Shown here piece after piece: positions 17,076-25,666 of a stretch of 64,000 bases of DNA. The DNA lies in assembly GCF_014647115.1 (NCBI RefSeq), contig NZ_BMOO01000001.1, positions 186,001 through 250,000 on the forward strand. Reading direction: 5' to 3'. The DNA is from Halarchaeum rubridurum (lineage in GTDB: Archaea; Halobacteriota; Halobacteria; Halobacteriales; Halobacteriaceae). The translations under genes were made by a program, and so were the position numbers. How positions within the stretch are numbered: the stretch's first letter is position 1; each line of letters opens with the position of its first letter. The notes under the pieces are model-generated. The model had not been told where the DNA came from. It saw only the letters and a list, made by a program, of their open reading frames with translations, and ran no database searches.

Positions 17076-18395
17076 TCAGTCGGTCTCGCTCTCGACGGCC
17101 GCGAAGCGCGGGGCGTCGGCGCCGTCGCCGAAGGGCGGGTCGGCACCCTCGACGTCCGGGTCGAAGAGGCGGATGGCGGTGGCGATGGTCTCCCAGTCGT
17201 CCTCGCCGGCGGCCTCGCGGAGGCTCCGGGTCGGCGCGGCGAGGAGTTGGGAGACGAGCGCGTCCGCGAGGGACTCGACGACCTCGCGTTCGGCGTCGCC
17301 GATGCCGCCGTCGCTCGCGGCGTCGAGGCGGGAGAGCGCCGTGGCGACCTCGCGGTCCTTCGTGCGCTCCGCGCTCTCGTACATCTGGGCGATGACGGCG
17401 TCGGCGCGCTTGCGTTTGTACTGCGAGAGGAGTCGGTCGAGTTCCTCCTCGACGATGGACTCGACGGCGATGGCCGCGGTCGCGCGGCGTTCGCGGGTCC
17501 GGGCGGTGACGTCCTCCAGGTCGTCGAGGTCGTGGACGGCCGCCTCGTCGTCGGCGGCGACGGCCGGCGCGACGTCGCGGGGCTGCCCGAGGTCGACGTA
17601 GAAGGTCTCGCCCGCGTCGTCGGCGACGGCGGGCGTGACCACGGGCTCGTCGCTCCCGGTGGCGGCGACGACGACGTCCGCGTCGGAGAGCGCTCGCGGG
17701 AGGGCGTCGAGGTCGACGGCGCGTCCGGGGGCGTCGAGGTCCGCGAGCACCCACTCGGCGTGCTCGGGCGTCCGGTTGGCGACGACGACGTCCGCGACGC
17801 CCGCGGCGTCGAACGCCTTCGCGGCGAGCGACCCCATCTCGCCCGCGCCGACGACGAGCGCGCTCGCGTCGTCGAGGTCGAGTTCGGCGTCGGCGAGGTG
17901 GACGGCGGCGCTCCCGAGGCTGACGACGCCCTCGTTGATCGCGGTCTCGTTGCGCGCGCGCTCGCCGACGTGGATGGCCTTCGTCACGCCCTCCTCGAGC
18001 ACGGGGCCGATGTCGCCCGAATCGACCGCCGCCTCGTAGGCGCGCCGAACCTGCCCGAGTATCTGGTCCTCGCCGACGACGAGGGACTCCAGGCCGGCCG
18101 CGACGCGCATGAGGTGTCGCAGGCTCTCCTCGTGGCCGGTGGCGACGGCCGCCGGGTGGTCACCGAGACCGACGGCGTCGAGGGCGCGACGGCCCGCTTC
18201 CGGGTCGTCGGTGACGACGTACGCCTCGACGCGGTTGCACGTCTGGAGGGCGTACGCCTCCTCGACACCGCCCTGCGCGCCGAGCGCGTCGAGCAGGACC
18301 GCGGTGCTGTCCGCTCGGGCGTCCTCGATGTCCTCGACGGTCGCCTCGGGGTGGGCGACGCGGACGCCCGAGACGACGCTCGTGTTCCGGTTCAC
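17076..18395 (-). CDS. hemA: Glutamyl-tRNA reductase
   Basis: The 439-residue enzyme reduces glutamyl-tRNA to glutamate semialdehyde, the first committed step of tetrapyrrole synthesis. The catalytic cysteine is in LQTCNRVEAY (Cys53). The substrate region ESLVVGEDQILGQVRRAYE and the Rossmann motif ALVVGAGEMGSLAAKAF follow. The C-terminal dimerisation helices are present, then a poorly conserved acidic tail. The ATG overlaps the stop of the upstream dehydrogenase gene by four bases, so both are translated from one mRNA. Confidence 0.95.
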   Translation of the reverse strand: MNRNTSVVSGVRVAHPEATVEDIEDARADSTAVLLDALGAQGGVEEAYALQTCNRVEAYVVTDDPEAGRRALDAVGLGDHPAAVATGHEESLRHLMRVAAGLESLVVGEDQILGQVRRAYEAAVDSGDIGPVLEEGVTKAIHVGERARNETAINEGVVSLGSAAVHLADAELDLDDASALVVGAGEMGSLAAKAFDAAGVADVVVANRTPEHAEWVLADLDAPGRAVDLDALPRALSDADVVVAATGSDEPVVTPAVADDAGETFYVDLGQPRDVAPAVAADDEAAVHDLDDLEDVTARTRERRATAAIAVESIVEEELDRLLSQYKRKRADAVIAQMYESAERTKDREVATALSRLDAASDGGIGDAEREVVESLADALVSQLLAAPTRSLREAAGEDDWETIATAIRLFDPDVEGADPPFGDGADAPRFAAVESETD

Positions 18396-19057
18396 GTTGT
18401 GTACTCCGTGTCGACGACGTCCGCCACGACCCGCCGGACGGCGTCGTCGACCGCTTGGTTGCCCTTGGCGTCTGCGCTACGTAAAGCCTTCCAAACCGGC
18501 TCCGACCGCACGACGGCGCGGACCGCGTCCCGCCGCTCGCCGGGGGGTACTCCCGCGGCCTTCAGGTCGGCGCGCAGGTCGGCGGTGAGGGACGCCATCG
18601 CGCCCGCGCCCGCGACGGACGCCTCGATTTGCTCGCGGAGGTGTTTGGCGAGCGCGGGGCTCGTCCCGCCCGTCGACACCGCGACCGTCACCGGGTCGTC
18701 GCGGACCGTCGCGGGCACGGCGACGTCGTCGAACGCCCGCTCGCCCGCGTGGTCCGCGCGGTTCACCAGCGCGCCCGCGTCCCGGGCCGCCGCGACAGCC
18801 ATCTCGTTCGTCTCGGTGTCGTCCGTCGCCGCGACGACGAGGACGGGGTCAAGGCGCGCCAGCCACGCGTCGAGCGTCTCCCGGTCCGCCCGCGAACGGA
18901 CGCGCTCCGCGTCGCCGAAATCCGCGTCCGCGAACGCGGGACTGAGGACGACGACGCGGGCCTCCCGAGCGAAGCGCCGGGCCTTGCGCGCGCCGACCGA
19001 CCCGCCGCCGACGACGAGCACCGACTCGCCCGCGAAGTCGAAGGCGAGCGGTATCAC
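18392..19057 (-). CDS. Precorrin-2 dehydrogenase / sirohydrochlorin ferrochelatase-like (Met8/CysG-N type)
   Basis: I start at GTG 19057, giving 221 residues beginning VIPLAFDFAGESVLVVGGGSVGARKA, because homologues start here; upstream sequence is Arg/Pro-rich and unrelated. The NAD-binding glycine motif is clear. The family stretches VVAATDDTETNEMAVAAA, GALVNRAD and VAVSTGGTSPALAKHLREQIE follow, the last being the conserved Ser region. It oxidises precorrin-2 to sirohydrochlorin, which haloarchaea use for siroheme and for heme through the siroheme-dependent route. It overlaps hemA by four bases, tying both steps into one unit. Confidence 0.88.
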   Translation of the reverse strand: MIPLAFDFAGESVLVVGGGSVGARKARRFAREARVVVLSPAFADADFGDAERVRSRADRETLDAWLARLDPVLVVAATDDTETNEMAVAAARDAGALVNRADHAGERAFDDVAVPATVRDDPVTVAVSTGGTSPALAKHLREQIEASVAGAGAMASLTADLRADLKAAGVPPGERRDAVRAVVRSEPVWKALRSADAKGNQAVDDAVRRVVADVVDTEYTT

Positions 19058-19151
19058 GCGCGCCCACCCCGCACGCGGTACGCGGCCCGGGCTCGTCGAG
19101 TCGGCGCGTCGGTCGTCACCGTCACCCCGCGGCGAGTGCGGCGCATCCGCC

Positions 19152-19577
19152 CTACTCCGCGTCCCAGCCGTCCTCGGTGACGCCGACGACCGAGACGGCG
19201 TGGTCGAGCCCGCCAAGGTCAGCGACGACGGTGTCGAGGGCGTCGCCCGCCTCCCAGTAGAGCACGAGGTCGTAGGTGTCGTCGCGCATGAGCTGCTGGC
19301 ACTCCCAGACGAACTCGTCGCCCGCGACCGTGAGCCCCTGGTGTTGGTTCACGCCGAAGCGGTCGTCGTCGTTCCCCGAGTAGACGTAGGTGTCGCTCGC
19401 GTCGATGCCGGCGTGCTCCGCGACGACGTCGCCGGCCTCCAGGGTGAGCTGGTGGAGGAGGCTCTCGGCCTCGTTGTCGAGGTCGGTGTGGACGACCGCG
19501 CCGTGGAGCGTTATCTCGCCGGGTTTCAACAGGTCCGCCGCGCGCCGATAGAGGTCCGCGTTCGCCGTCTCGGTCAT
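19152..19577 (-). CDS. Conserved haloarchaeal protein of unknown function (DUF5778-like)
   Basis: The 141-residue soluble protein begins at ATG 19577 (MTETANADLYRR). It has no catalytic motif I can name. The pattern LLKPGEITLHGAVVHTDLDNE, EHAGIDASDTYVYSG and YDLVLYWEAGD suggests a compact alpha/beta domain. I believe it is the family labelled DUF5778, found next to heme biosynthesis genes in haloarchaea, but I cannot confirm the number. It lies 94 bases upstream of the precorrin-2 dehydrogenase on the same strand, so a role in tetrapyrrole handling is a reasonable guess. Confidence 0.75.
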   Translation of the reverse strand: MTETANADLYRRAADLLKPGEITLHGAVVHTDLDNEAESLLHQLTLEAGDVVAEHAGIDASDTYVYSGNDDDRFGVNQHQGLTVAGDEFVWECQQLMRDDTYDLVLYWEAGDALDTVVADLGGLDHAVSVVGVTEDGWDAE

Positions 19578-19698
19578 ATCCGGCCCCACGCGAGTCCGGG
19601 CTAAAGGGCTCACGGTCCGCGCGTCGAGCGCGCCGCCCGCGCCGCCCGCGGCGTCGAGAGGGCAAGGCTCATACCCGCCGGCGCGTAACCGGGAGCGT

Positions 19699-20616
19699 AT
19701 GCGAGGGTGGCTCCGCCGCCGCTTCGACGCCGCCTACGAGCGCGTCCTCCGTCGCGAAATCTCGGGCGCGCCGGCGCACGTCGCGGTCATCCAGGACGGC
19801 AATCGCCGCTACGCGCGCGAGCGCGGCGACGACCCCAGCGACGGCCACCACGCGGGCGCGGAGACCACCGAGCGCGTCCTCGACTGGTGCGCCGACCTCG
19901 GCGTCGCGGAGCTCACCCTTTATGCCTTCTCCACGGAGAACTTCGAGCGCCCCCCGGCGGAGCGCGAACGCCTCTTCGACCTCCTCGAAACGAAGCTCCG
20001 CGAGTTCGCGGACGCAGAACGGGTCCACGAGCAGGGCGTGCGTATCCGCGCCATCGGCGAGACGCGACGCCTCCCCGAGCGCGTCCGCGACGCCATCGAC
20101 TACGCCGAGCGCCGCACCGCGGGCTACGACGGGTTCGCGCTGAACGTCGCGCTCGCGTACGGCGGGCGCGCGGAACTCCTCGGTGCCGCCCGCGACGTCG
20201 CGCGCGCCGTCGAGGCCGGCGACCTCGACCCCGCGGACGTCGACGTCGCCGAAATCGAGGAGCGCCTCCACGACGACCCCGTCCGCGACGTCGACCTCAT
20301 CGTCCGTACCGGTGGCGACGAGCGCACCTCGAACTTCCTGCCCTGGCACGCGAACGGCAACGAGGCCGCCGTCTTCTTCTGTGCGCCCTACTGGCCCGCG
20401 TTCTCGAAGGTCGACTTCCTCCGCGCCATCCGCACCTACGAGTCCCGCGAGGCCTCCTGGCAGCGCGCGAAGGCCGAACGCGCCCTCGCGCTCGTCCGGG
20501 CCTTCGGAAGCGTCGAGGTCCGCGAAGCGCGCGACGTCCTCGCGCGCCTCCGCGAGTACGTCCCCGACGGCGCCGAGGTCGACGTCGAGACGGACGGCGA
20601 ATCGCGCGCGGACTGA
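19699..20616 (+). CDS. uppS: Cis-polyprenyl diphosphate synthase, catalytic type
   Basis: The 305-residue protein elongates allylic diphosphates with isopentenyl diphosphate to the polyprenyl chain used as glycan carrier. The catalytic motif is intact (QDGNRRYARERGDD, Asp33). So are YAFSTENFERPP and LIVRTGGDERTSNFLPW. The usual WQ-x-x-YSE-LYF segment downstream is changed to WHANGNEAAVFF, and the WPDF is WPAF. The C-terminal 60 residues are an Arg/Glu-rich helix and acidic tail. A second, degenerate member faces it tail to tail 39 bases away. Confidence 0.92.
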   Translation: MRGWLRRRFDAAYERVLRREISGAPAHVAVIQDGNRRYARERGDDPSDGHHAGAETTERVLDWCADLGVAELTLYAFSTENFERPPAERERLFDLLETKLREFADAERVHEQGVRIRAIGETRRLPERVRDAIDYAERRTAGYDGFALNVALAYGGRAELLGAARDVARAVEAGDLDPADVDVAEIEERLHDDPVRDVDLIVRTGGDERTSNFLPWHANGNEAAVFFCAPYWPAFSKVDFLRAIRTYESREASWQRAKAERALALVRAFGSVEVREARDVLARLREYVPDGAEVDVETDGESRAD

Positions 20617-20655
20617 CGAGGATGGGAACGGTTCGGCGGCGGACCGCTTCCTCCC

Positions 20656-21264
20656 TCACCGGCCGAACCGACGCTGACGGTCCTGGTACTCCCGTATCGC
20701 GCGCAGGTAGTCCCGCGCCCGGAAGTCGCGCCAGTTGACGTCCGTGAAGTAGAGTTCGGAGTAGACGGACTGCCAGATCATGAAGTCCGAGAGGCGTTCC
20801 GCGCCGGTCTTGATGAGGAGGTCGGGGTCCGTGGGGAAGACGAGGTGGTCCTCGACGGCGGCCTCGTCGACCTCGTCGGGGTCGAGCGCGCCGCGCTCGA
20901 CGTCCTCGGCGATGGCGCGGACGGCCTCCGCGAACTCGTGTTTGCCGCCGAGGCCGATGCTCACCTGAACCGGCGCGTCGGCGCGTTCGGTGTCGTCGGG
21001 GCCGCGGAGGGCGATTTCGCGGGGGCTGTCGATAGCGGTGAGTTCGCGTTCGAGCGTCGGGACGACGGCGCGGTCGAGGACGCTCACGGAGACGGTGACG
21101 CGCGACGCGCCGTGCTCGACGGCGAGGGCGAGAAACCGCTCCAGCGTGTCGTACGCGCCGGCTTCGAGGAGGTCGCGTTCGGTGATGACGAGCGCGACGT
21201 GGTCGGGGACGGCGGCGTCGGCGTGCCGGACGCGCCACGACTGGTAGCGATCGTAGAGTCCCAC
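20656..21264 (-). CDS. Degenerate cis-prenyltransferase homologue lacking the catalytic Asp motif
   Basis: Starting at GTG 21264 (VGLYDRYQSWRV), the 202-residue protein aligns with cis-prenyltransferases. Where DGNRRxA is expected it reads ALVITERDLLEAG, so the catalytic aspartate and diphosphate-binding residues are missing. The C-terminal part is well kept: GGKHEFAEAVRAIAED, DLLIKTGAERLSDFMIWQ and SELYFTDVNWRDF. This is the reverse of the neighbouring enzyme, whose active site is intact but whose C-terminal segment has drifted. The pattern resembles the two-subunit cis-prenyltransferases of eukaryotes and Archaeoglobus. A non-catalytic partner subunit is my favoured reading; an independent enzyme with altered chemistry is possible. 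Confidence 0.85.
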   Translation of the reverse strand: MGLYDRYQSWRVRHADAAVPDHVALVITERDLLEAGAYDTLERFLALAVEHGASRVTVSVSVLDRAVVPTLERELTAIDSPREIALRGPDDTERADAPVQVSIGLGGKHEFAEAVRAIAEDVERGALDPDEVDEAAVEDHLVFPTDPDLLIKTGAERLSDFMIWQSVYSELYFTDVNWRDFRARDYLRAIREYQDRQRRFGR

Positions 21265-21323
21265 GCAACGAGATGGGGCGCGAGCGCCCCTAAACCTCAC
21301 GTCCCGCTCCGTCGTTCGGGATT

Positions 21324-21331
21324 CTTAAGTA
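21324..21331 (+). promoter_or_regulatory. TATA element of the DUF92 gene
   Basis: The sequence CTTAAGTA is centred about 28 bases before the GTG start at 21356. This spacing supports that start and a leaderless transcript. Confidence 0.5.
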
Positions 21332-21355
21332 CGCTGGCGGTGATACCCGCCGGTA

Positions 21356-22651
21356 GTGACTCCGCCGCTCCGTCGGGCCGTGGCGTACGCGCTCGTCTCG
21401 ACGTTCGCGCTCGCCGCGCCGCTGCTCGGGCGGTTCGCCGCGGCCCCGTTCGTCGTCGTCGCCGCGTTCGCCTACGTCGTCACCGACGGCCCGGCGTTCC
21501 GACTGTTCGCCTACCCGTGGGACGAGAACGACGGGCGGCTCCGGACGCTCCTCGGGTTCGCGCTCGCCGCGATTGGCCTCGGCGTGCTCGTCCCCGCCGT
21601 CGACCTCGGCGTCGGCGCGTTCGTCGCCGCGGTGCTCGCGCTCGGCTACGGCGACTTCGGGCGACGACTCGTCCTCGAATACCGGGCGGACGCGTTCGCC
21701 GGGAGCGTCGGCTTCGTCGCGGCGTCGCTCGTCGGCGCGCTCCTCGGGCAGGTCGTCGTCGCGGCCGCGGTGACGCCGTCGATGGCCTTCCTCGCGGTCA
21801 GCGCGGCGCTGCTCGCCGGCCTCCTGCGCGAGACGTTCACGGAGCGCGACTACCCCTACGTCGTCCTCTCCGTCGGCCTGCTCTGCTGGCTGTTGGCGGC
21901 GCTCGCCCCCGCGCCGTCGTGGACGCGAATCGTCGCCGCCGTCGCCCTCACCGTCGTCTTCGGTGGGCTCTCCTACGGCCTCGGCGCGGCCTCCGTGACG
22001 GGGATGCTCACCGGGGTGTTCCTCGGCGTGCTCGCCCTCGTCCTCGGCGGCTACGGCTGGTTCGCCGTCCTCGTGACGTTCTTCGCGGTCGGCGGCCTCG
22101 CCTCGAAGTACCGCTACGACGAGAAGGCGGACATCGGCGTCGCCGAGGAGAACGACGGCGCGCGCGGGAGCGGGAACGTCCTCGGGAACTCGCTCGCGGC
22201 GCTCCTCGCGCTCCTCGGCTACGCGGCCGGCCCCGCGCTCCCGGTCCCCGGCGCGCTGTTCGCGCTCGCGTTCGCGGGGAGCGTCGCCACCGCGCTCGCC
22301 GACACCCTCTCCTCCGAGATCGGCACGCTCTACGGCCCGCCCCACCTCCTCACGACGTTCGAGACGGTGCCGCCAGGGACCGACGGCGCGGTGACGTGGC
22401 AGGGCGAACTCGCCGGCCTCGCCGGTGCGCTCGTCGTCGCCGCCCTCGCCGGCGCGCTCCTCGGATTCTCGACGACGGGGGCGGCGCTCGTCCTCGCGGG
22501 CGGCGTCGTCGGGATGACGGTCGACAGCCTCGCGGGCGCGACAATCGAGGGCGGCTACGTCGGCAATCAGGGCGTCAACGCGCTCGCCACGTGCTGTGGC
22601 GGGCTGGCGAGCGCACTCCTCGCCGCCGCCATCGGGCTCGTAGCGTTCTGA
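21356..22651 (+). CDS. DUF92 family integral membrane protein, possible polyprenol/phytol (phosphate) kinase
   Basis: The 431-residue protein begins at GTG 21356. It contains about eleven to twelve hydrophobic helices with short polar loops. The C-terminal half matches DUF92 (TMEM19/VTE6 relatives): FFAVGGLASKYRYDEKAD, GNVLGNSLAALLA, ADTLSSEIG and GATIEGGYVGNQGVNALATC. The N-terminal half looks like a dolichol-kinase-type membrane domain. Plant and cyanobacterial DUF92 proteins phosphorylate phytyl phosphate using CTP. Next to two cis-prenyltransferase genes, an isoprenoid alcohol kinase role, for example dolichol salvage, is plausible but not shown. Confidence 0.82.
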   Translation: MTPPLRRAVAYALVSTFALAAPLLGRFAAAPFVVVAAFAYVVTDGPAFRLFAYPWDENDGRLRTLLGFALAAIGLGVLVPAVDLGVGAFVAAVLALGYGDFGRRLVLEYRADAFAGSVGFVAASLVGALLGQVVVAAAVTPSMAFLAVSAALLAGLLRETFTERDYPYVVLSVGLLCWLLAALAPAPSWTRIVAAVALTVVFGGLSYGLGAASVTGMLTGVFLGVLALVLGGYGWFAVLVTFFAVGGLASKYRYDEKADIGVAEENDGARGSGNVLGNSLAALLALLGYAAGPALPVPGALFALAFAGSVATALADTLSSEIGTLYGPPHLLTTFETVPPGTDGAVTWQGELAGLAGALVVAALAGALLGFSTTGAALVLAGGVVGMTVDSLAGATIEGGYVGNQGVNALATCCGGLASALLAAAIGLVAF

Positions 22652-22659
22652 GAAGGCGT

Positions 22660-24030
22660 CTAGGTCAGGTCGTCGAAGGTGTGGAGCGCGACGCTCACGG
22701 GCTCTTTCACGACGTCCGCGCGCTCGGTGCCGACGAGCGCCTCGACCCCGCGCTGGGCGGCAACGTCGAGAAGTCGTTGGGTTATCGGGCCGTCCCGGAC
22801 GGCAAGCATCGGCGCCGGCTCCGTCTCTCGGAGCGTCTCGAATGCGTCGGCTGCCTCGGTGTCCGCGACGCGCTCGAAGCCGGCGGCGTAACAGCGACAG
22901 CGGCCGCTCCCGCGGACGGACGCGGCGGCGTCGGCAGTGGACGTCGGGCCGGGTTCGGGGGTCGACTCGGCGGGCGTGTCGCCCGTCGCGTCGGTACTCT
23001 GGTCGTCCGCGTCGGGCACGCTCTCGGCGTCGGCGTCGTCGGACGCCGACGGACTCGGCCCCGACTCCGGTTCGTCCGTCGGCGTGGGCGAGGGGACGGC
23101 GCTCCCGTCCGTCGCGGCGACACCGAGCGTCTCGGCGTCGGTGGCTTCGGTGCTCGCGTCGGCGGCCGTCGTAGACGACGCCGACGCGTCCGTGTCCGTC
23201 GTAGCCGTCGTGTCCGACGTGTCCGTCGCGTCGCTCGCGCCCGCGGGGCGTTTCCCGCGGAGCGCGGCGTGGACGGCGGCGCGCGAGAGGTCCTCGACGG
23301 ATTCGCTGTCGGGGGGTGAGGCGACGTAGTCGACGTCGCCGACCTGCCGGAGCTCTTCGAGGATGAGGTCGCCGCCCCGGTCGCCGTCAAGGAACGCGGT
23401 GGTGCGGCGCTCGCGGGTGAGGTCCGCGACGGCGTCGGGGACGGACGTCCCCTCGACGGCGATGGCGTTCTTCACGCCGTACTTGAGGAGGGTGACGACG
23501 TCGGCCCGGCCCTCGACGACGACGACGGCGTCGCTCGATTCGACGTTCGGGCCCGCGGGGAATCCCTCGAACTCGGTGACGTCGCCGACGCGCACGGCCT
23601 CGCGGACCTCCGTGAGGATGTCGTCGCTGTCGATGGCGCCCTCGTCGAAGGAGGTGGCGAGGAGCTCCTTCGCGCGCTCCGTGATTTCGCGGCGTTTGGC
23701 GGCCCGGCAGTCCTCGATGCGCGAGACCTCGACGGTGGCGCGACAGGGACCGACGCGCTCGATGGCTTCGAGGGCCGCGCCGAGCACGGACGTCTCGACG
23801 CGGTCGAGGTTCGAGGCGAGCGTGATGTGACCGAAGGACTGCCCGCCCTCCGTCTCGACGTCGACGTCGAGCCGGCCGAGCTTGGAGGCGTCCTGGAGGG
23901 CGTGGATGTCGAGTTCGTCGCCGAGCAGGCCTTCGGTCTGTCCGAACACCGCCCCGACGACGTCGCTGCGTTCGACGATGCCGTCCGCGACGAGGTCGGC
24001 GTGAACGCGATATTTGGCGGTGTCTTCCAT
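22660..24030 (-). CDS. dnaG: Archaeal DnaG-type primase / exosome subunit
   Basis: The 456-residue protein begins with the archaeal DnaG N-terminal region (TAKYRVHADLVADGIVERSD, GPCRATVEVSRIEDCRAAKR). It then has a TOPRIM domain with the catalytic glutamate (AVVVVEGRADVV) and acidic pair (AFLDGDRGGDLI). Archaeal DnaG is found with the RNA exosome, where it favours poly(A) binding, and retains limited primase activity. Between TOPRIM and the C-terminal segment (RCRCYAAGFERVAD) lies a Thr/Ser/Asp/Ala linker of roughly 120 residues, much longer than the core needs and probably disordered. Confidence 0.94.
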   Translation of the reverse strand: MEDTAKYRVHADLVADGIVERSDVVGAVFGQTEGLLGDELDIHALQDASKLGRLDVDVETEGGQSFGHITLASNLDRVETSVLGAALEAIERVGPCRATVEVSRIEDCRAAKRREITERAKELLATSFDEGAIDSDDILTEVREAVRVGDVTEFEGFPAGPNVESSDAVVVVEGRADVVTLLKYGVKNAIAVEGTSVPDAVADLTRERRTTAFLDGDRGGDLILEELRQVGDVDYVASPPDSESVEDLSRAAVHAALRGKRPAGASDATDTSDTTATTDTDASASSTTAADASTEATDAETLGVAATDGSAVPSPTPTDEPESGPSPSASDDADAESVPDADDQSTDATGDTPAESTPEPGPTSTADAAASVRGSGRCRCYAAGFERVADTEAADAFETLRETEPAPMLAVRDGPITQRLLDVAAQRGVEALVGTERADVVKEPVSVALHTFDDLT

Positions 24031-24120
24031 AGAGGGATATGGGAGTCCCTTCCTGATACACTATTCGGACTCAAATACCTACTGGCGTGACGGGTGGGGC
24101 GGGGGAGCGGACCGGTGCGC

Positions 24121-25539
24121 TCAGTCGAGCGGCGTCCCCTTCGTCTCGACGCCGAAGGCGAGGACTATCACGCCGCCGAGGGCGAACGCGACGGCGAGCG
24201 GGAGGAGCGCGGCGACGTAGCCGACGGGGACGAGCGCGCCGGCGAGGATGGGGCCGACGACGGCCGCTATCTTCCCGACGCCGCCCGCGAAGCCGTTGCC
24301 GGTCGCGCGGAGAGGCGTCGGGAAGAGCTCGGGCGTGTAGGCGTATATCGCGCCCCACGCGCCGAGCGTGAAGAAGGAGGAGGCGAGGAGGGCGAGGAAG
24401 AACGGCCAGAAGCCCTCGATGCCGAGGCCGAAGCCCGCGCCGGGCATCGCGGCCGCGAAGACGAACGTGAAGACGCCGGAGGCGAGCAGGTAGACGCCGA
24501 GCGTGGGTTTGCGGCCGACTTTCTCGACGAGGTAGGCGGCGCTCGCGTAGCCGGGGAACTGGACGAGCGCGATGAGGAGGAAGTAGCCGTAGATGCCGCC
24601 GATAGTGACGCCGCCGAGCTGGAAGGCGGGGACGGTGCCGCTCGCGCCGAACGTCTGCGGGAGCCAGATGAACACCCCGTAGTAGCCGAAGTTGATGGCG
24701 AACCACGCGAGCGCGATGGTGACGGTGCGGGCGCGGAGGCCCGCGGCGAAGAGGTCACGAACGCTCGACTCGGAGCCGGTGTCGACGGCCGCGGGGTCGA
24801 TGGGTTCGTAGTCCCCGCCGGACTCCGCGGCGATGGCGCGCAGGCGCTCGTTCGCGGCGTCGACCTTCCCGACCCGCGCGAGGTAGTACGGCGTCTCGGA
24901 GAGCCCGTATCGGATGACGAAGACGAGGAGGCCGGGGAGCGCGGAGGCGACGAAGAGGAGCCGCCAACTCTCGACGGCACCGACGCCCGGGACGGTGACG
25001 AGGCCGCCGCTCGGGAGGTACGAGAGGAAGAGCCAGGCGAGCGCGACGGCGAATCCGTAGCCGAGCGGCCAGAAGGCGTCGAGGTACACCAGATACCGGC
25101 CGCGTCGGTCCGTCGGGAGGTGCTCGGAGAGGTAGGAGGTGTCGACGGCGAGCGCGCCCCCGAGACCGACGCCGGTCAAGAATCGCAGGGCGAAGCCGGT
25201 GTAGAAACCGACGGCGAGGGCGGTGAGGCCGGCGAAGACGGCGTAGGAGAGCACGGTCCACTGGAAGGCGGGTTTGCGGCCGTAGCGGTCGGCGACGTAC
25301 CCCCAGCCCCAGTTGCCGGCGATCATCCCCATGAGGCTCGCGGAGCCGAGGAGGCCGGCCGCGAGCCCGGAGAGCCCCCAGGCTTCCAGGAGGACGGGGA
25401 GGGTGAAGCTGATCAGGATGACCTCCATCCCGTCGAAGGCCCACGCGGTGCCACAGATGGCCAACAGCCGGCGGTGGAACGACCCGATAGGGATTCGGTC
25501 GAGCGCGCCGGCGACGGACGTCGCGTCGTGGTCCGACAT
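24121..25539 (-). CDS. MFS transporter, sugar/aromatic acid:H+ symporter type
   Basis: The 472-residue protein has twelve predicted membrane helices. The loop between helices 2 and 3 is a good MFS motif A (GYVADRYGRKP). DGMEVILISFTLPVL in helix 1 and the cytosolic loop near LPTDRRGRYL fit the AAHS/SV2-like subfamilies that carry carboxylates or sugars. The middle loop of about 60 residues carries an acidic stretch. Substrate cannot be inferred since no catabolic gene is adjacent. It is probably transcribed alone from the TATA element 28 bases upstream. Confidence 0.87.
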   Translation of the reverse strand: MSDHDATSVAGALDRIPIGSFHRRLLAICGTAWAFDGMEVILISFTLPVLLEAWGLSGLAAGLLGSASLMGMIAGNWGWGYVADRYGRKPAFQWTVLSYAVFAGLTALAVGFYTGFALRFLTGVGLGGALAVDTSYLSEHLPTDRRGRYLVYLDAFWPLGYGFAVALAWLFLSYLPSGGLVTVPGVGAVESWRLLFVASALPGLLVFVIRYGLSETPYYLARVGKVDAANERLRAIAAESGGDYEPIDPAAVDTGSESSVRDLFAAGLRARTVTIALAWFAINFGYYGVFIWLPQTFGASGTVPAFQLGGVTIGGIYGYFLLIALVQFPGYASAAYLVEKVGRKPTLGVYLLASGVFTFVFAAAMPGAGFGLGIEGFWPFFLALLASSFFTLGAWGAIYAYTPELFPTPLRATGNGFAGGVGKIAAVVGPILAGALVPVGYVAALLPLAVAFALGGVIVLAFGVETKGTPLD

Positions 25540-25561
25540 GTCGCACCGTTTGGTTGCATTG

Positions 25562-25571
25562 CATTATAATA
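25562..25571 (-). promoter_or_regulatory. TATA element of the MFS transporter gene
   Basis: An AT-rich core (CATTATAATA on the plus strand) sits 28 bases before the MFS start at 25539, consistent with leaderless initiation. Nothing else in this 127-base gap is as AT-rich. Confidence 0.6.
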
Positions 25572-25666
25572 GCAGGTGGTAGGCGAACGAATTGCCGGTG
25601 TGAAGAAGAAAAGTCTTCGAGGAGGGTCGGTAACGCTTATCCATCGTTCGACCGCTCTGTACGGAC

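Noticed and set aside
16335-19604. A 1089-codon open frame on the plus strand opposite LWR-salt, hemA and the siroheme gene
   Set aside because: It is antisense to clear conserved genes, its residues are a mirror of GC-rich codon use, and it shows no domain. Several similar frames (3358-5145, 20845-23319, 26506-29337, 32702-35626 upstream of the glycosyltransferase start) have the same origin.
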